A DNA stretch of 6,081 nucleotides from a bacterium (GTDB lineage Bacteria; Ratteibacteria; UBA8468). This document shows, one piece after another, positions 1-6,016 of the stretch. Made by a program: the position numbers and the translations under genes. Location: contig DAOVNU010000052.1 of the NCBI GenBank assembly GCA_030630065.1, positions 1 to 6,081 of the forward strand. Direction: 5' to 3'. Position 1 is the stretch's first letter; each line of letters opens with the position of its first letter. A model generated the notes under the pieces. The model saw only the letters and a program-made list of their open reading frames with translations. It ran no database searches and was not told the origin of the DNA.

Positions 1-62
1 AATACCTTACCGGGAAACCGGGTAGAATCAAGTCGAGCCGGAATCACTCCAATAACTTTCAT
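1..62 (-). CDS. kdsB: 3-deoxy-manno-octulosonate cytidylyltransferase (CMP-Kdo synthetase), N-terminal fragment
   Basis: Seen: the minus strand from an ATG at 62-60 reads MKVIGVIPARLDSTRFPGKV and then leaves the window, so only 20 codons are present. Known: the pattern IPAR-x-x-STR-x-PGK is the N-terminal CTP-binding signature of KdsB, the cytosolic enzyme that activates Kdo with CTP before its transfer to lipid A. Upstream there is only a weak Shine-Dalgarno-like AGAAGA (79-74), 11 bases from the ATG. The gene lies 69 bases downstream of the ELM1-like gene in the same direction, so the two may be co-transcribed. Other sugar-nucleotide cytidylyltransferases (for example NeuA/CMP-sialate synthetase or SpsF-like proteins) share a related start, but the STRFPGK form fits KdsB best. 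The call rests on few residues. Confidence 0.8.
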   Translation of the reverse strand, partial: MKVIGVIPARLDSTRFPGKV

Positions 63-131
63 TATAAATATTATCTTCTATTTTTAACCAAAAATCAAAC
101 CCCGGATCAAACCACCTGATAAATCAGGCAA

Positions 132-1220
132 CTACATTTTTATTAATTTTCTTACTGCTTGTGCGGCTTTTTCGGTTTCATTTAATATTCTGGTAGGTTG
201 GGAAAGGAATTTGTGAGCAATCTCGGAGAGGTCTGGTAATTGTTTTAAAGAAACAAGATGAATGTATCCTTTCTCGGAAAGATTTTTGAATGTTTCATCA
301 AAAATCAAACGTCTCTTATTTTTTCTTTCTACTCTCATCACGATGGTTGTTGCCGGAGAACTTGCGCTCTCGGAACACATTGCAATGCTATCCTCGGTAG
401 CAAAGACGATGGAGCATAATCCAAGCATTCCTCTGACAGGATTTTCTCCGGTCTCATTGGCAATAACGAGGAGTTTACATCCCGGGTAATCAGAGAGCAT
501 CTTTTTGCAGATTTTTTCTGCTCCAGGCAGGGTTCTTCTGCTGGTGGTTAAAAGAATATCACCGCTTACCCTTTTTGTAATTTTTTTTATCTCTCCCAAA
601 AAGAGTTTTGCCCATTCTTCCGAGAGATGATGGTTTTGGTCATCTCCTCCTAAAAGAATACCTATTTTTACTTTGTTTTGACAATTTATTCTTTTATTTA
701 GTTTTTCTCCTTCTTCTTTGAGAGATTTTGGATTAATTCTACTGGGAGCGCCAAGCGTGATGAAGAGATTTTTTGGTTTTTTAAAAAAGTGCATCCTTTG
801 GTAATCATGCCCGGGGATGATGGCTAAATCAAAATATTTTGTCCCTAAGATAGGAGGGTTCATACAGACAACTTTCTTTGCCTGATGTATCCTTCCCCAG
901 AGGAGATTTAACGGTGCCATTGTCGAGCCGGCCGAGATGATTAAGTCAGCGGAATGTCCAGATAATTCGCGGTAGGAATCCCGTGTCAGAATCAGTTTTA
1001 GGTAAGGTTTTGTCAGCCGCGGACTGAGCAAGGGATAGACTATCGCCGAGATTTTTGCTAAAAATTTATAACTGCCTTTTCTTCCGCCGGTCAGCCGATA
1101 GGTAGGACCTTTATATTCGGGTTCAACAATTTTTAATTCCGCACCGTTTATTCTTTCCGCTATCCCCAATGATTGATTTAGGTTTCCTCTAATCCCGTCG
1201 GAGAGAATCAGGATTTTCAT
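132..1220 (-). CDS. ELM1-like protein (mitochondrial fission ELM1 family, DUF1022/COG3660 type)
   Basis: A 362-residue protein with no signal peptide and no convincing membrane segment, so probably cytosolic or peripheral. Seen, in order: an N-terminal block SDGIRGNLNQSLGIAE (7-22); ISAGSTMAPLNL (95-106); NPP plus FDLAIIPGHD (121-139); TLGAPSRI (155-162); a glycine turn LLGGDDQNHHLS (189-200) starting the second half; LLTTSRRTLP (223-232); and FATEDSIAMCSESASSPAT (273-291). Known: this block order matches the ELM1 family, named after a plant mitochondrial fission factor. Bacterial members are uncharacterised. The two-lobed layout and the TEDS-x-x-MxSE segment recall GT-B glycosyltransferases. 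Inference: being upstream of kdsB, it may act in LPS-core or other envelope sugar chemistry. The ATG at 1220 is preferred over an in-frame GTG at 1238, because the latter falls in a dispersed-type repeat and adds a non-family prefix. Neither start has a good Shine-Dalgarno. Confidence 0.75.
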   Translation of the reverse strand: MKILILSDGIRGNLNQSLGIAERINGAELKIVEPEYKGPTYRLTGGRKGSYKFLAKISAIVYPLLSPRLTKPYLKLILTRDSYRELSGHSADLIISAGSTMAPLNLLWGRIHQAKKVVCMNPPILGTKYFDLAIIPGHDYQRMHFFKKPKNLFITLGAPSRINPKSLKEEGEKLNKRINCQNKVKIGILLGGDDQNHHLSEEWAKLFLGEIKKITKRVSGDILLTTSRRTLPGAEKICKKMLSDYPGCKLLVIANETGENPVRGMLGLCSIVFATEDSIAMCSESASSPATTIVMRVERKNKRRLIFDETFKNLSEKGYIHLVSLKQLPDLSEIAHKFLSQPTRILNETEKAAQAVRKLIKM

Positions 1221-1230
1221 ACAACTATAT

Positions 1231-1254
1231 TTAACCACAGATTAACGCAGATTT
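1231..1254. repeat. Short fragment of a dispersed 'CACAGATTAACGCAGATT'-type repeat
   Basis: Seen: the intergenic sequence contains two offset copies of a 10-11 base unit, with TTAAC at 1231-1235 and 1242-1246 and CAGATT at 1238-1243 and 1248-1253. Known from general experience with bacterial and metagenomic genomes: sequences of the form 'ACCACAGATTAACGCAGATT' occur as dispersed intergenic repeats in several uncultured lineages. The function of these repeats is not established. Here the fragment sits just upstream of the ELM1-like start and covers the alternative GTG start at 1238. Only one copy is in the window, so its dispersed nature is inferred by resemblance. Confidence 0.5.
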
Positions 1255-1266
1255 CCAATAGATAGA

Positions 1267-1295
1267 TTGTAAAAAAAATGGTTCTATAGTATAAT
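1267..1295 (+). promoter_or_regulatory. Sigma70-type promoter of the ilvD operon
   Basis: Seen: a -35 box TTGTAA (1267-1272) and a perfect -10 box TATAAT (1290-1295), separated by exactly 17 bases that begin with an A-tract. Transcription would be expected to start near 1301-1303, only a few bases before the ilvD ribosome binding site. The leader would then be about 16 nucleotides, too short for a T-box, leader-peptide attenuator or riboswitch. Regulation, if any, would be by a DNA-binding protein. No obvious operator palindrome was seen. Confidence 0.75.
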
Positions 1296-1303
1296 TTTGC
1301 AAA

Positions 1304-1309
1304 AAGGAG
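1304..1309 (+). promoter_or_regulatory. Ribosome binding site that fixes the ilvD start
   Basis: AAGGAG lies 8 bases before the ATG at 1318. This selects that ATG over an in-frame TTG at 1297, which lies upstream of the Shine-Dalgarno and at or before the predicted transcription start. Confidence 0.85.
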
Positions 1310-1317
1310 AACAGAAA

Positions 1318-2979
1318 ATGCGTAGTGATTTAATGAAGAAAGGAATAGAAAGAACTCCCCATCGTTCATTACTGAAAGCGATGGGCTATACCGATGATGA
1401 GATTGCGAGACCGATTATTGGCATTGCTAACTCAGCCAATGAGATTGTTCCGGGGCACATTCACCTTAATGAAATTGCCAGGGCGGTAAAAGACGGGGTG
1501 CTCAGTGCCGGGGGAACTCCTGTAGAATTTTCCACTATTGGGGTTTGCGACGGTATTGCGATGGGTCATCCGGGAATGAAATATTCTCTTTGCAGTCGGG
1601 AATTGATTGCTGATTCCATTGAGATTATGGCTACCGCCCACCCTTTTGATGCCCTGGTTCTTATCCCCAATTGCGACAAGATTGTTCCCGGAATGTTGAT
1701 GGCCGCTTTGCGGCTTAATATTCCGGCAATCCTCATTTCCGGAGGTCCAATGTTAGCCGGTTGTTTTCAGGGCAAAGCTCTTGACCTTATTTCCGTTTTT
1801 GAGGCGGTGGGTAGTTTTACTTCAGGAAAAATGACGGAAGAGAAATTAAAATTTCTTGAAGATAATGCCTGCCCGGGATACGGTTCCTGTTCAGGGATGT
1901 TTACCGCTAATTCTATGAACTGCCTTTCTGAGGCATTGGGCTTGGCTTTACCGGGTAATGGCACGATTCCGGCAGTGATGGCGGAAAGAAAAAGATTGGC
2001 TAAATATGCCGGAGTCAGGATTATGCATCTCTATCAGAGAAACGTTTGCCCCCGGGACATTACCGTTTTGGCTGCTTTCAAAAATGCCATCAGAGTAGAA
2101 ATGGCTTTGGGTGCCTCTACCAATACTGTTTTGCATCTACCGGCGATTGCTAATGAAGCGAAAGTGCCGTTGGACCTGGAACTTTTCGATCAACTCAGTA
2201 AAAGCACTCCCAATCTCTGTCGGCTTTCTCCGGCAGGAACATCCCACCTGGAGGATTTACACCGTGCCGGGGGGATACCGGCGGTAATGTCAGAACTTGC
2301 CCGGGAGGATTTGCTCAATTTGAAGGTAATGACCGTAACCGGGAAAAGTGTGGGAGAGAATATTTCCAATTCTAAGGTGCTGGATAATGGAGTAATCAGA
2401 CCAGTAGAAAAACCCTATTCTGCGGAAGGAGGACTGGCAATTTTAAAAGGGAATTTGGCTCCCGAAGGCGCGGTGGTAAAACAATCTGCCGTGGCACCGG
2501 AGATGTTAAAACATACCGGAGCTGCCCGGGTTTTTGAAAGTGAAGAGGAAGCAATGGCGGCCATTTTAAAGAAAAAGGTAAGAAAAGGAGAAGTGCTTGT
2601 TATTCGCTATGAGGGACCAAAAGGAGGGCCGGGAATGAGGGAGATGCTTTCTCCGACTGCTGCTATTGCAGGAATCGGTTTTGATAAAGAGGTGGCTCTT
2701 CTCACCGATGGCAGATTTTCCGGGGGCACGCGCGGAGCAGCCATCGGACATATTTCTCCGGAAGCGGCAGAAGGAGGACCTATTGCCATCGTCCATAATG
2801 GAGACCTCATTGAGATTGACATCCCCAAAAAAGAGTTGAATTTGAAGCTTACCCCGGAAGAGATAAAGAAACGTCTCTCTTTGTGGAAAGCACCGCAGCC
2901 AAAGGTTAAAGAGGGTTACCTTTACCGTTATAGCAAAAATGTTCTTTCCGCAAGCACTGGCGCTGTCCTGAAAGAATGA
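1318..2979 (+). CDS. ilvD: Dihydroxy-acid dehydratase
   Basis: Converts 2,3-dihydroxy-isovalerate and 2,3-dihydroxy-3-methylvalerate to their 2-keto acids, the third common step of valine, isoleucine and leucine synthesis in the cytosol. Seen in 553 residues, a normal length for the short IlvD group: start MRSDLMKKGIERTPHRSLLK; PGHIHL (45-50); GVCDGIAMGH (75-84); PNCDKIVPGM (117-126), with Cys119 as a cluster ligand and Lys121 as the family's carbamylated metal-binding lysine; CPGYGSCSGMFTAN (185-198) with Cys191; ALGASTNTVLHLPAIA (263-278); and GRFSGGTRGAAIGHISPEA (465-483), where Ser468 aligns with the catalytic serine. Position 46 is Gly where [2Fe-2S] plant/mycobacterial enzymes have a ligand Cys, so a labile [4Fe-4S]-type cluster is inferred. 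First gene of a tight operon with a strong promoter and ribosome binding site; its TGA overlaps the nadB ATG. Edd, the 6-phosphogluconate dehydratase, is related but longer and differs in these blocks. Confidence 0.96.
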   Translation: MRSDLMKKGIERTPHRSLLKAMGYTDDEIARPIIGIANSANEIVPGHIHLNEIARAVKDGVLSAGGTPVEFSTIGVCDGIAMGHPGMKYSLCSRELIADSIEIMATAHPFDALVLIPNCDKIVPGMLMAALRLNIPAILISGGPMLAGCFQGKALDLISVFEAVGSFTSGKMTEEKLKFLEDNACPGYGSCSGMFTANSMNCLSEALGLALPGNGTIPAVMAERKRLAKYAGVRIMHLYQRNVCPRDITVLAAFKNAIRVEMALGASTNTVLHLPAIANEAKVPLDLELFDQLSKSTPNLCRLSPAGTSHLEDLHRAGGIPAVMSELAREDLLNLKVMTVTGKSVGENISNSKVLDNGVIRPVEKPYSAEGGLAILKGNLAPEGAVVKQSAVAPEMLKHTGAARVFESEEEAMAAILKKKVRKGEVLVIRYEGPKGGPGMREMLSPTAAIAGIGFDKEVALLTDGRFSGGTRGAAIGHISPEAAEGGPIAIVHNGDLIEIDIPKKELNLKLTPEEIKKRLSLWKAPQPKVKEGYLYRYSKNVLSASTGAVLKE

Positions 2980-4568
2980 CTATTCCTGAGTATCTGATTG
3001 ATTTTAATCTTGCGCATCTTCCCCAACTCAAAACCGACGTTCTGGTAATTGGTGGTGGAGTTGCCGGACTCACCAGCGGGCTTGCCGCTTCCCGTTATGC
3101 AAAAGTTTTAATCGTTGCTAAAGGTGAACTTGATGAGAATGCTTCTTCCGATGCCCAGGGTGGGATTGCCGTTGCTTTGAGCAAAACGGATAGTTGGAAA
3201 CTTCACCTTGAAGACACGCTTATCTGCGGAGACGGCTTGTCTGATAGAGATGCGGTAGAATTATTGGTGAGAGAGGGGCCCAGGCGAGTAGATGACCTGA
3301 TTAAGAAAGGGGTAAACTTTGATCAGGTAAAAGGAGAAATTAATTTTACGAAAGAGGGCGCTCATTCAAGAAGGAGAATCATTCATGCCAGAGGAGATGC
3401 CACAGGTAAGGAGCTGGAGAGAGTTCTTTTAAAGGAAGCGAGAAAAAATCCCGCAATTCGTATTATTAAAAACTTGTTTTTCATTGACCTTCTTCATCAA
3501 AATAGCGAAATTTTTGGCATCTTGGTCTTTGACAAGGTTAAGAAAAAAATAGAAACCATTATTGCCAAAAAGGTGATTTTAGCAACCGGGGGAGCAGGTC
3601 AACTCTATCAGGAAACGACCAACCCTTCTGTTTCAACCGGGGATGGTTTAGCTGCCGCTTATCGTACCGGAGCAGTCCTATCTAACTTAGAATTTTTTCA
3701 GTTCCATCCTACCGCTCTTTATCTTGCCGGTACTCCCAGATTTCTCATTTCGGAATCGGTGAGAGGAGAAGGAGCAATTCTGGTCAATAAGAGGGGGAAA
3801 CGGTTTATGCAAAATTATCATCAACTCGCCGAACTTGCTCCCCGGGATATTGTTAGCCGAGCCATTTTGAGTGAAATGAAGAAAACCAGGAGCAACTGCG
3901 TTTATCTGGATTTAACCTTTCTTAATAGAGAATTCGTTAAGAGACGGTTTCCTAACATCAGGAGGGTTTGTTCCGATTATGGTTTAGAGGTTACCAGGGA
4001 CCTTATTCCGGTGCGTCCCGCGGCCCATTATTTTATGGGGGGAATCAAGACGGACTTAAATGGCAGGACGAATGTGAAAAATCTCTACGCTTGTGGGGAA
4101 ACGGCGGAAACCGGTGTTCATGGTGCTAATCGGCTGGCAAGCAATTCCTTGTTGGAATGCCTTGTTTTTGGTTATCGGGCAGGAGTGAATGCCGGGAAAA
4201 GTATAGGAAAAAAGGATATCAAAGTCCCTCAAATTTCCTTTTCCGGTGACCGGGAGAAGAGAAAGCATTTTGACCTCCCCGATCTTAAAAGGTCATTGCG
4301 TGTTTTGATGTGGAGGAACGCGGGAATTGAGCGTGAGAAAACTGGGTTAGAAGAAGCGACCAAGAAAATTTGTTTCTGGCAGAAGTATGCTTTAAGAACG
4401 TTGTTTACCACGGTCAATGGCTGGGAAATACAGGGTATGTTGATTACCGCTCTGCTGATTGCTGAAAGTGCCTTAAAGCGGCAGGAGAGTAGAGGCGCTC
4501 ATTTTCGGCTTGATTTCCCGGAGAAGAATGATCAAAAGTGGAGGAAAGATAGTATTGTTAGTAGATGA
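2976..4568 (+). CDS. nadB: L-aspartate oxidase
   Basis: FAD enzyme that oxidises L-aspartate to iminoaspartate, the first step of de novo NAD synthesis; fumarate can replace oxygen as acceptor. Seen in 530 residues (E. coli NadB is about 540): FAD dinucleotide-binding motif VIGGGVAGL (24-32); SSDAQGGIAVAL (57-68); TKEGAHSRRRIIHARG (125-140), whose Glu127 probably aligns with the conserved active-site Glu; ATGGAGQLY (203-211); EFFQFHPTAL (239-248); SESVRGEGA (259-267); LAPRDIVSRAI (287-297); RPAAHYFMGG (347-356); and GANRLASNSLLE (383-394). His244, Arg290, His351 and Arg386 fall in the motifs holding the catalytic residues of NadB. A helical C-terminal domain follows to the end. The SRRRIIHA and GANRLASNSLLE forms favour NadB over the succinate dehydrogenase/fumarate reductase flavoprotein. 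The ATG overlaps the ilvD stop (ATGA) and has only a weak Shine-Dalgarno, so coupled translation is likely. nadA and nadC are not in the window. Confidence 0.95.
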   Translation: MTIPEYLIDFNLAHLPQLKTDVLVIGGGVAGLTSGLAASRYAKVLIVAKGELDENASSDAQGGIAVALSKTDSWKLHLEDTLICGDGLSDRDAVELLVREGPRRVDDLIKKGVNFDQVKGEINFTKEGAHSRRRIIHARGDATGKELERVLLKEARKNPAIRIIKNLFFIDLLHQNSEIFGILVFDKVKKKIETIIAKKVILATGGAGQLYQETTNPSVSTGDGLAAAYRTGAVLSNLEFFQFHPTALYLAGTPRFLISESVRGEGAILVNKRGKRFMQNYHQLAELAPRDIVSRAILSEMKKTRSNCVYLDLTFLNREFVKRRFPNIRRVCSDYGLEVTRDLIPVRPAAHYFMGGIKTDLNGRTNVKNLYACGETAETGVHGANRLASNSLLECLVFGYRAGVNAGKSIGKKDIKVPQISFSGDREKRKHFDLPDLKRSLRVLMWRNAGIEREKTGLEEATKKICFWQKYALRTLFTTVNGWEIQGMLITALLIAESALKRQESRGAHFRLDFPEKNDQKWRKDSIVSR

Positions 4569-6016
4569 CTGATAGAGAGGCGATGCCGAGGCAGGAGCCG
4601 AAAATTCGGGTCACGAATTTTAAGGAGGTTGCTCTCGGGTATAGTGAAGAACAGGCGGTTCGGGAGGCAAGTCGCTGTATTCAGTGTAAGAAACCACTCT
4701 GCATTGAAGGTTGCCCGGTAGAGATTGACATTCCAAAATTTATTAAAGAAATCAGGGATTCTAATTTTAGCCAGGCGATAACGACCTTGAAGGAAAAGAA
4801 TAACCTTCCTGGTATCTGCGGACGGGTCTGTCCTCAGGAGGGTCAATGTGAGAAGACCTGTATTCTGGCAAAAAAGGGGGAACCGGTAGCCATTGGGAGG
4901 TTGGAGAGGTTTGCGGCCGACTGGGAGTTGAAGAACGATGAAGTCGTTGCGAGCCGAAGGCGAAGCAATCCGACAAAGTCGTTGCGAGAGCCGATAACAT
5001 CGGCTCGTGGCAATCTCATGGAACAGCGAGTTGCCGTAGTTGGTTCGGGACCGGCTGGTTTAACCTGTGCAGCAGATTTAGCTAAATTGGGTTATGCGGT
5101 GACAATCTTCGAATCCCTTCATCTTCCGGGAGGGGTGCTTTCCTACGGTATTCCTGAATTTAGGTTACCCAAAAAAATAGTGAAAGAAGAGATTGCATCC
5201 ATTAAGGATTTGGGGGTAAGAATCAAGACCGACGTTGTTCTCGGGAAAACCTTTACGATAAAGGAGCTTTTTTCGCAGGGGTTTGCAGCCATTTTTATCG
5301 GAACCGGAGCCGGCTTGCCGATGTTTTTGGGAATAGAGGGGGAATGGCTCAATCGGGTCTATTCTGCCAATGAGTTTTTGTTGAGAACAAATCTTATGAA
5401 ATCATACCTCTTTCCCGAATATGAGACACCTCTTAACATTGGTAAGAATGTAGCGGTAATCGGAGGGGGTAATGTAGCGATGGACTCAGCCAGAGCGGCT
5501 TTGCGTCTTGGGGCAGCGGTGATAGTATTTTATCGCCGGAGTGAAAAGGAGATGCCGGCAAGAAGGGAAGAGTATGAAAATGCAAGGGAAGAAGGAATAG
5601 AATTCCATTTTTTGGTTGCCCCGGTTGAAATTTTAGGTGATGAGAAAAATTGGGTAAAGGGAATGAAAGTAATTAAGATGAAATTGGGTTCTTCTGATAG
5701 TTCGGGTAGAGCCCGACCCGTTCCGGTAAAGGGTTCGGAGTTTTATCTTCCTGTGGATACGGTAGTTATTGCCATCGGGCAAAGGCCTAACCCTTTGGTG
5801 CCACAAAGCAGTCCCGGGCTAAAAACCGGCAGAATTGGAAACATTATTGCCGATGAGGAGACGGGGGAAACCAATATAGAGGGTCTTTTTGCCGGTGGTG
5901 ATATTGCCACTGGAGCCGCTACTGTGATTTCCGCGATGGGGGCCGGAAAAAGAGCGGCACGTGCAATTGATAGATATTGCCAGAAAGGAGAAAAAGAATG
6001 GCAGAAAAAAAGGTGA
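4565..6016 (+). CDS. gltD: NADPH-dependent glutamate synthase small-subunit-type oxidoreductase (GltD family)
   Basis: Passes electrons from NADPH through FAD to Fe-S clusters, classically for glutamate synthase (GOGAT). Seen in 483 residues, slightly longer than typical (about 460-470): canonical start MTDREAMP; cysteines 38, 41, 46, 50 and 85, 89, 95, 99 in the N-terminal Fe-S domain; GEPVAIGRLERF (105-116); FAD motif VVGSGPAG (158-165); PGGVLSYGIPEFRLPK (188-203); NAD(P)H motif VIGGGNVAMDSAR (298-310) followed by YRRSEKEMPAR (323-333), whose arginines suit NADPH; and the C-terminal FAD motif GGDIATGAATVISAMG (444-459). Residues 127-151 are encoded by an inserted palindromic repeat and have no family counterpart. 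The ATG overlaps the nadB stop, and the only AGGA upstream (4542-4545) is too distant, so translation is probably coupled. No gltB is visible; an NfnB/SudA-like role with another partner is possible. Confidence 0.88.
   Translation: MTDREAMPRQEPKIRVTNFKEVALGYSEEQAVREASRCIQCKKPLCIEGCPVEIDIPKFIKEIRDSNFSQAITTLKEKNNLPGICGRVCPQEGQCEKTCILAKKGEPVAIGRLERFAADWELKNDEVVASRRRSNPTKSLREPITSARGNLMEQRVAVVGSGPAGLTCAADLAKLGYAVTIFESLHLPGGVLSYGIPEFRLPKKIVKEEIASIKDLGVRIKTDVVLGKTFTIKELFSQGFAAIFIGTGAGLPMFLGIEGEWLNRVYSANEFLLRTNLMKSYLFPEYETPLNIGKNVAVIGGGNVAMDSARAALRLGAAVIVFYRRSEKEMPARREEYENAREEGIEFHFLVAPVEILGDEKNWVKGMKVIKMKLGSSDSSGRARPVPVKGSEFYLPVDTVVIAIGQRPNPLVPQSSPGLKTGRIGNIIADEETGETNIEGLFAGGDIATGAATVISAMGAGKRAARAIDRYCQKGEKEWQKKR
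4946..4969. repeat. Inverted repeat, unit 1 of the gltD insertion
   Basis: Outer arms GTTGC (4946-4950) and GCAAT (4965-4969) pair with one G-U wobble. Inside, GCC (4953-4955) pairs with GGC (4959-4961) around a GAA loop. The inner stem is shorter than in unit 2. Confidence 0.6.
4981..5014. repeat. Inverted repeat, unit 2 of the gltD insertion
   Basis: Inner arms GAGCCGAT (4988-4995) and ATCGGCTC (4999-5006) are perfectly complementary over 8 bp with a 3-base loop. They are enclosed by outer arms GTTGC (4981-4985) and GCAAT (5010-5014), with a small GA/GTG internal loop. In mRNA this would be a stable hairpin inside the gltD reading frame. It is not followed by a T-run, so it is not a terminator. 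Confidence 0.75.
5984..5990 (+). promoter_or_regulatory. Ribosome binding site of the ferredoxin-like gene
   Basis: AAAGGAG lies 7 bases before the ATG at 5998, inside the last codons of gltD. It supports the downstream gene starting before gltD ends. Confidence 0.8.

Larger units (their letters stand above)
4943..5017. repeat. Two-unit palindromic repeat inserted in frame within gltD
   Basis: Seen: a 13-base direct repeat AAGTCGTTGCGAG at 4941-4953 and 4976-4988 opens two units, and each unit closes with GCAATC (4965-4970 and 5010-5015). Each unit folds on itself through the same outer stem GTTGC/GCAAT. The stretch 4943-5017 is 75 bases, exactly 25 codons, and keeps gltD open. It is translated as Val127-Leu151, rich in Arg and Ser, in the linker between the Fe-S domain and the FAD domain. 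The two units are 35 bases apart, so they are read in different frames (VVAS and KSLRE). Known: 'cgttgcgag...gaagcaatc' sequences are common dispersed repeats in bacterial genomes, and Rickettsia palindromic elements are a precedent for in-frame insertion in genes. The exact borders are inferred. Confidence 0.75.

Noticed and set aside
115..128. Inverted repeat CCTGAT/ATCAGG between the ELM1-like gene and kdsB as a terminator
   Set aside because: The stem is only 5-6 bp and AT-containing, and no T-run directly follows it on the minus strand. Read-through into kdsB is more likely.
262..489. Plus-strand open frame of 75 codons inside the ELM1-like gene
   Set aside because: It is antisense to a well-supported gene and shows no recognisable motif or ribosome binding site.
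1221..1238. GTG start at 1238 for the ELM1-like gene
   Set aside because: It would add six residues encoded partly by a dispersed-type repeat, with no ribosome binding site. The family N-terminus MKILILSDG begins at the ATG at 1220.
1266..1271. Minus-strand TACAAT as a -10 box for the ELM1-like gene
   Set aside because: The hexamer is good, but no acceptable -35 lies 16-18 bases upstream, and it overlaps the ilvD -35 box. It may be chance in AT-rich sequence.
1297..1317. Seven-codon N-terminal extension of IlvD from a TTG start
   Set aside because: The segment contains the Shine-Dalgarno itself and lies at or before the predicted transcription start. The family start MRSD begins at 1318.
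2976..4568. Succinate dehydrogenase or fumarate reductase flavoprotein instead of NadB
   Set aside because: The related FAD fold is shared, but SRRRIIHA, GANRLASNSLLE and the 530-residue length fit NadB, and no frdB/sdhB partner is adjacent.
4532..4846. Minus-strand open frame of 104 codons across the nadB/gltD junction
   Set aside because: It is opposite two clearly conserved coding regions, including the gltD cysteine motifs, and its translation has no recognisable features.
5018..6016. Internal ATG after the repeat as a separate start, making gltD two genes
   Set aside because: The frame is open throughout, there is no Shine-Dalgarno before 5018, and the Fe-S and FAD domains are normally one chain in this family.
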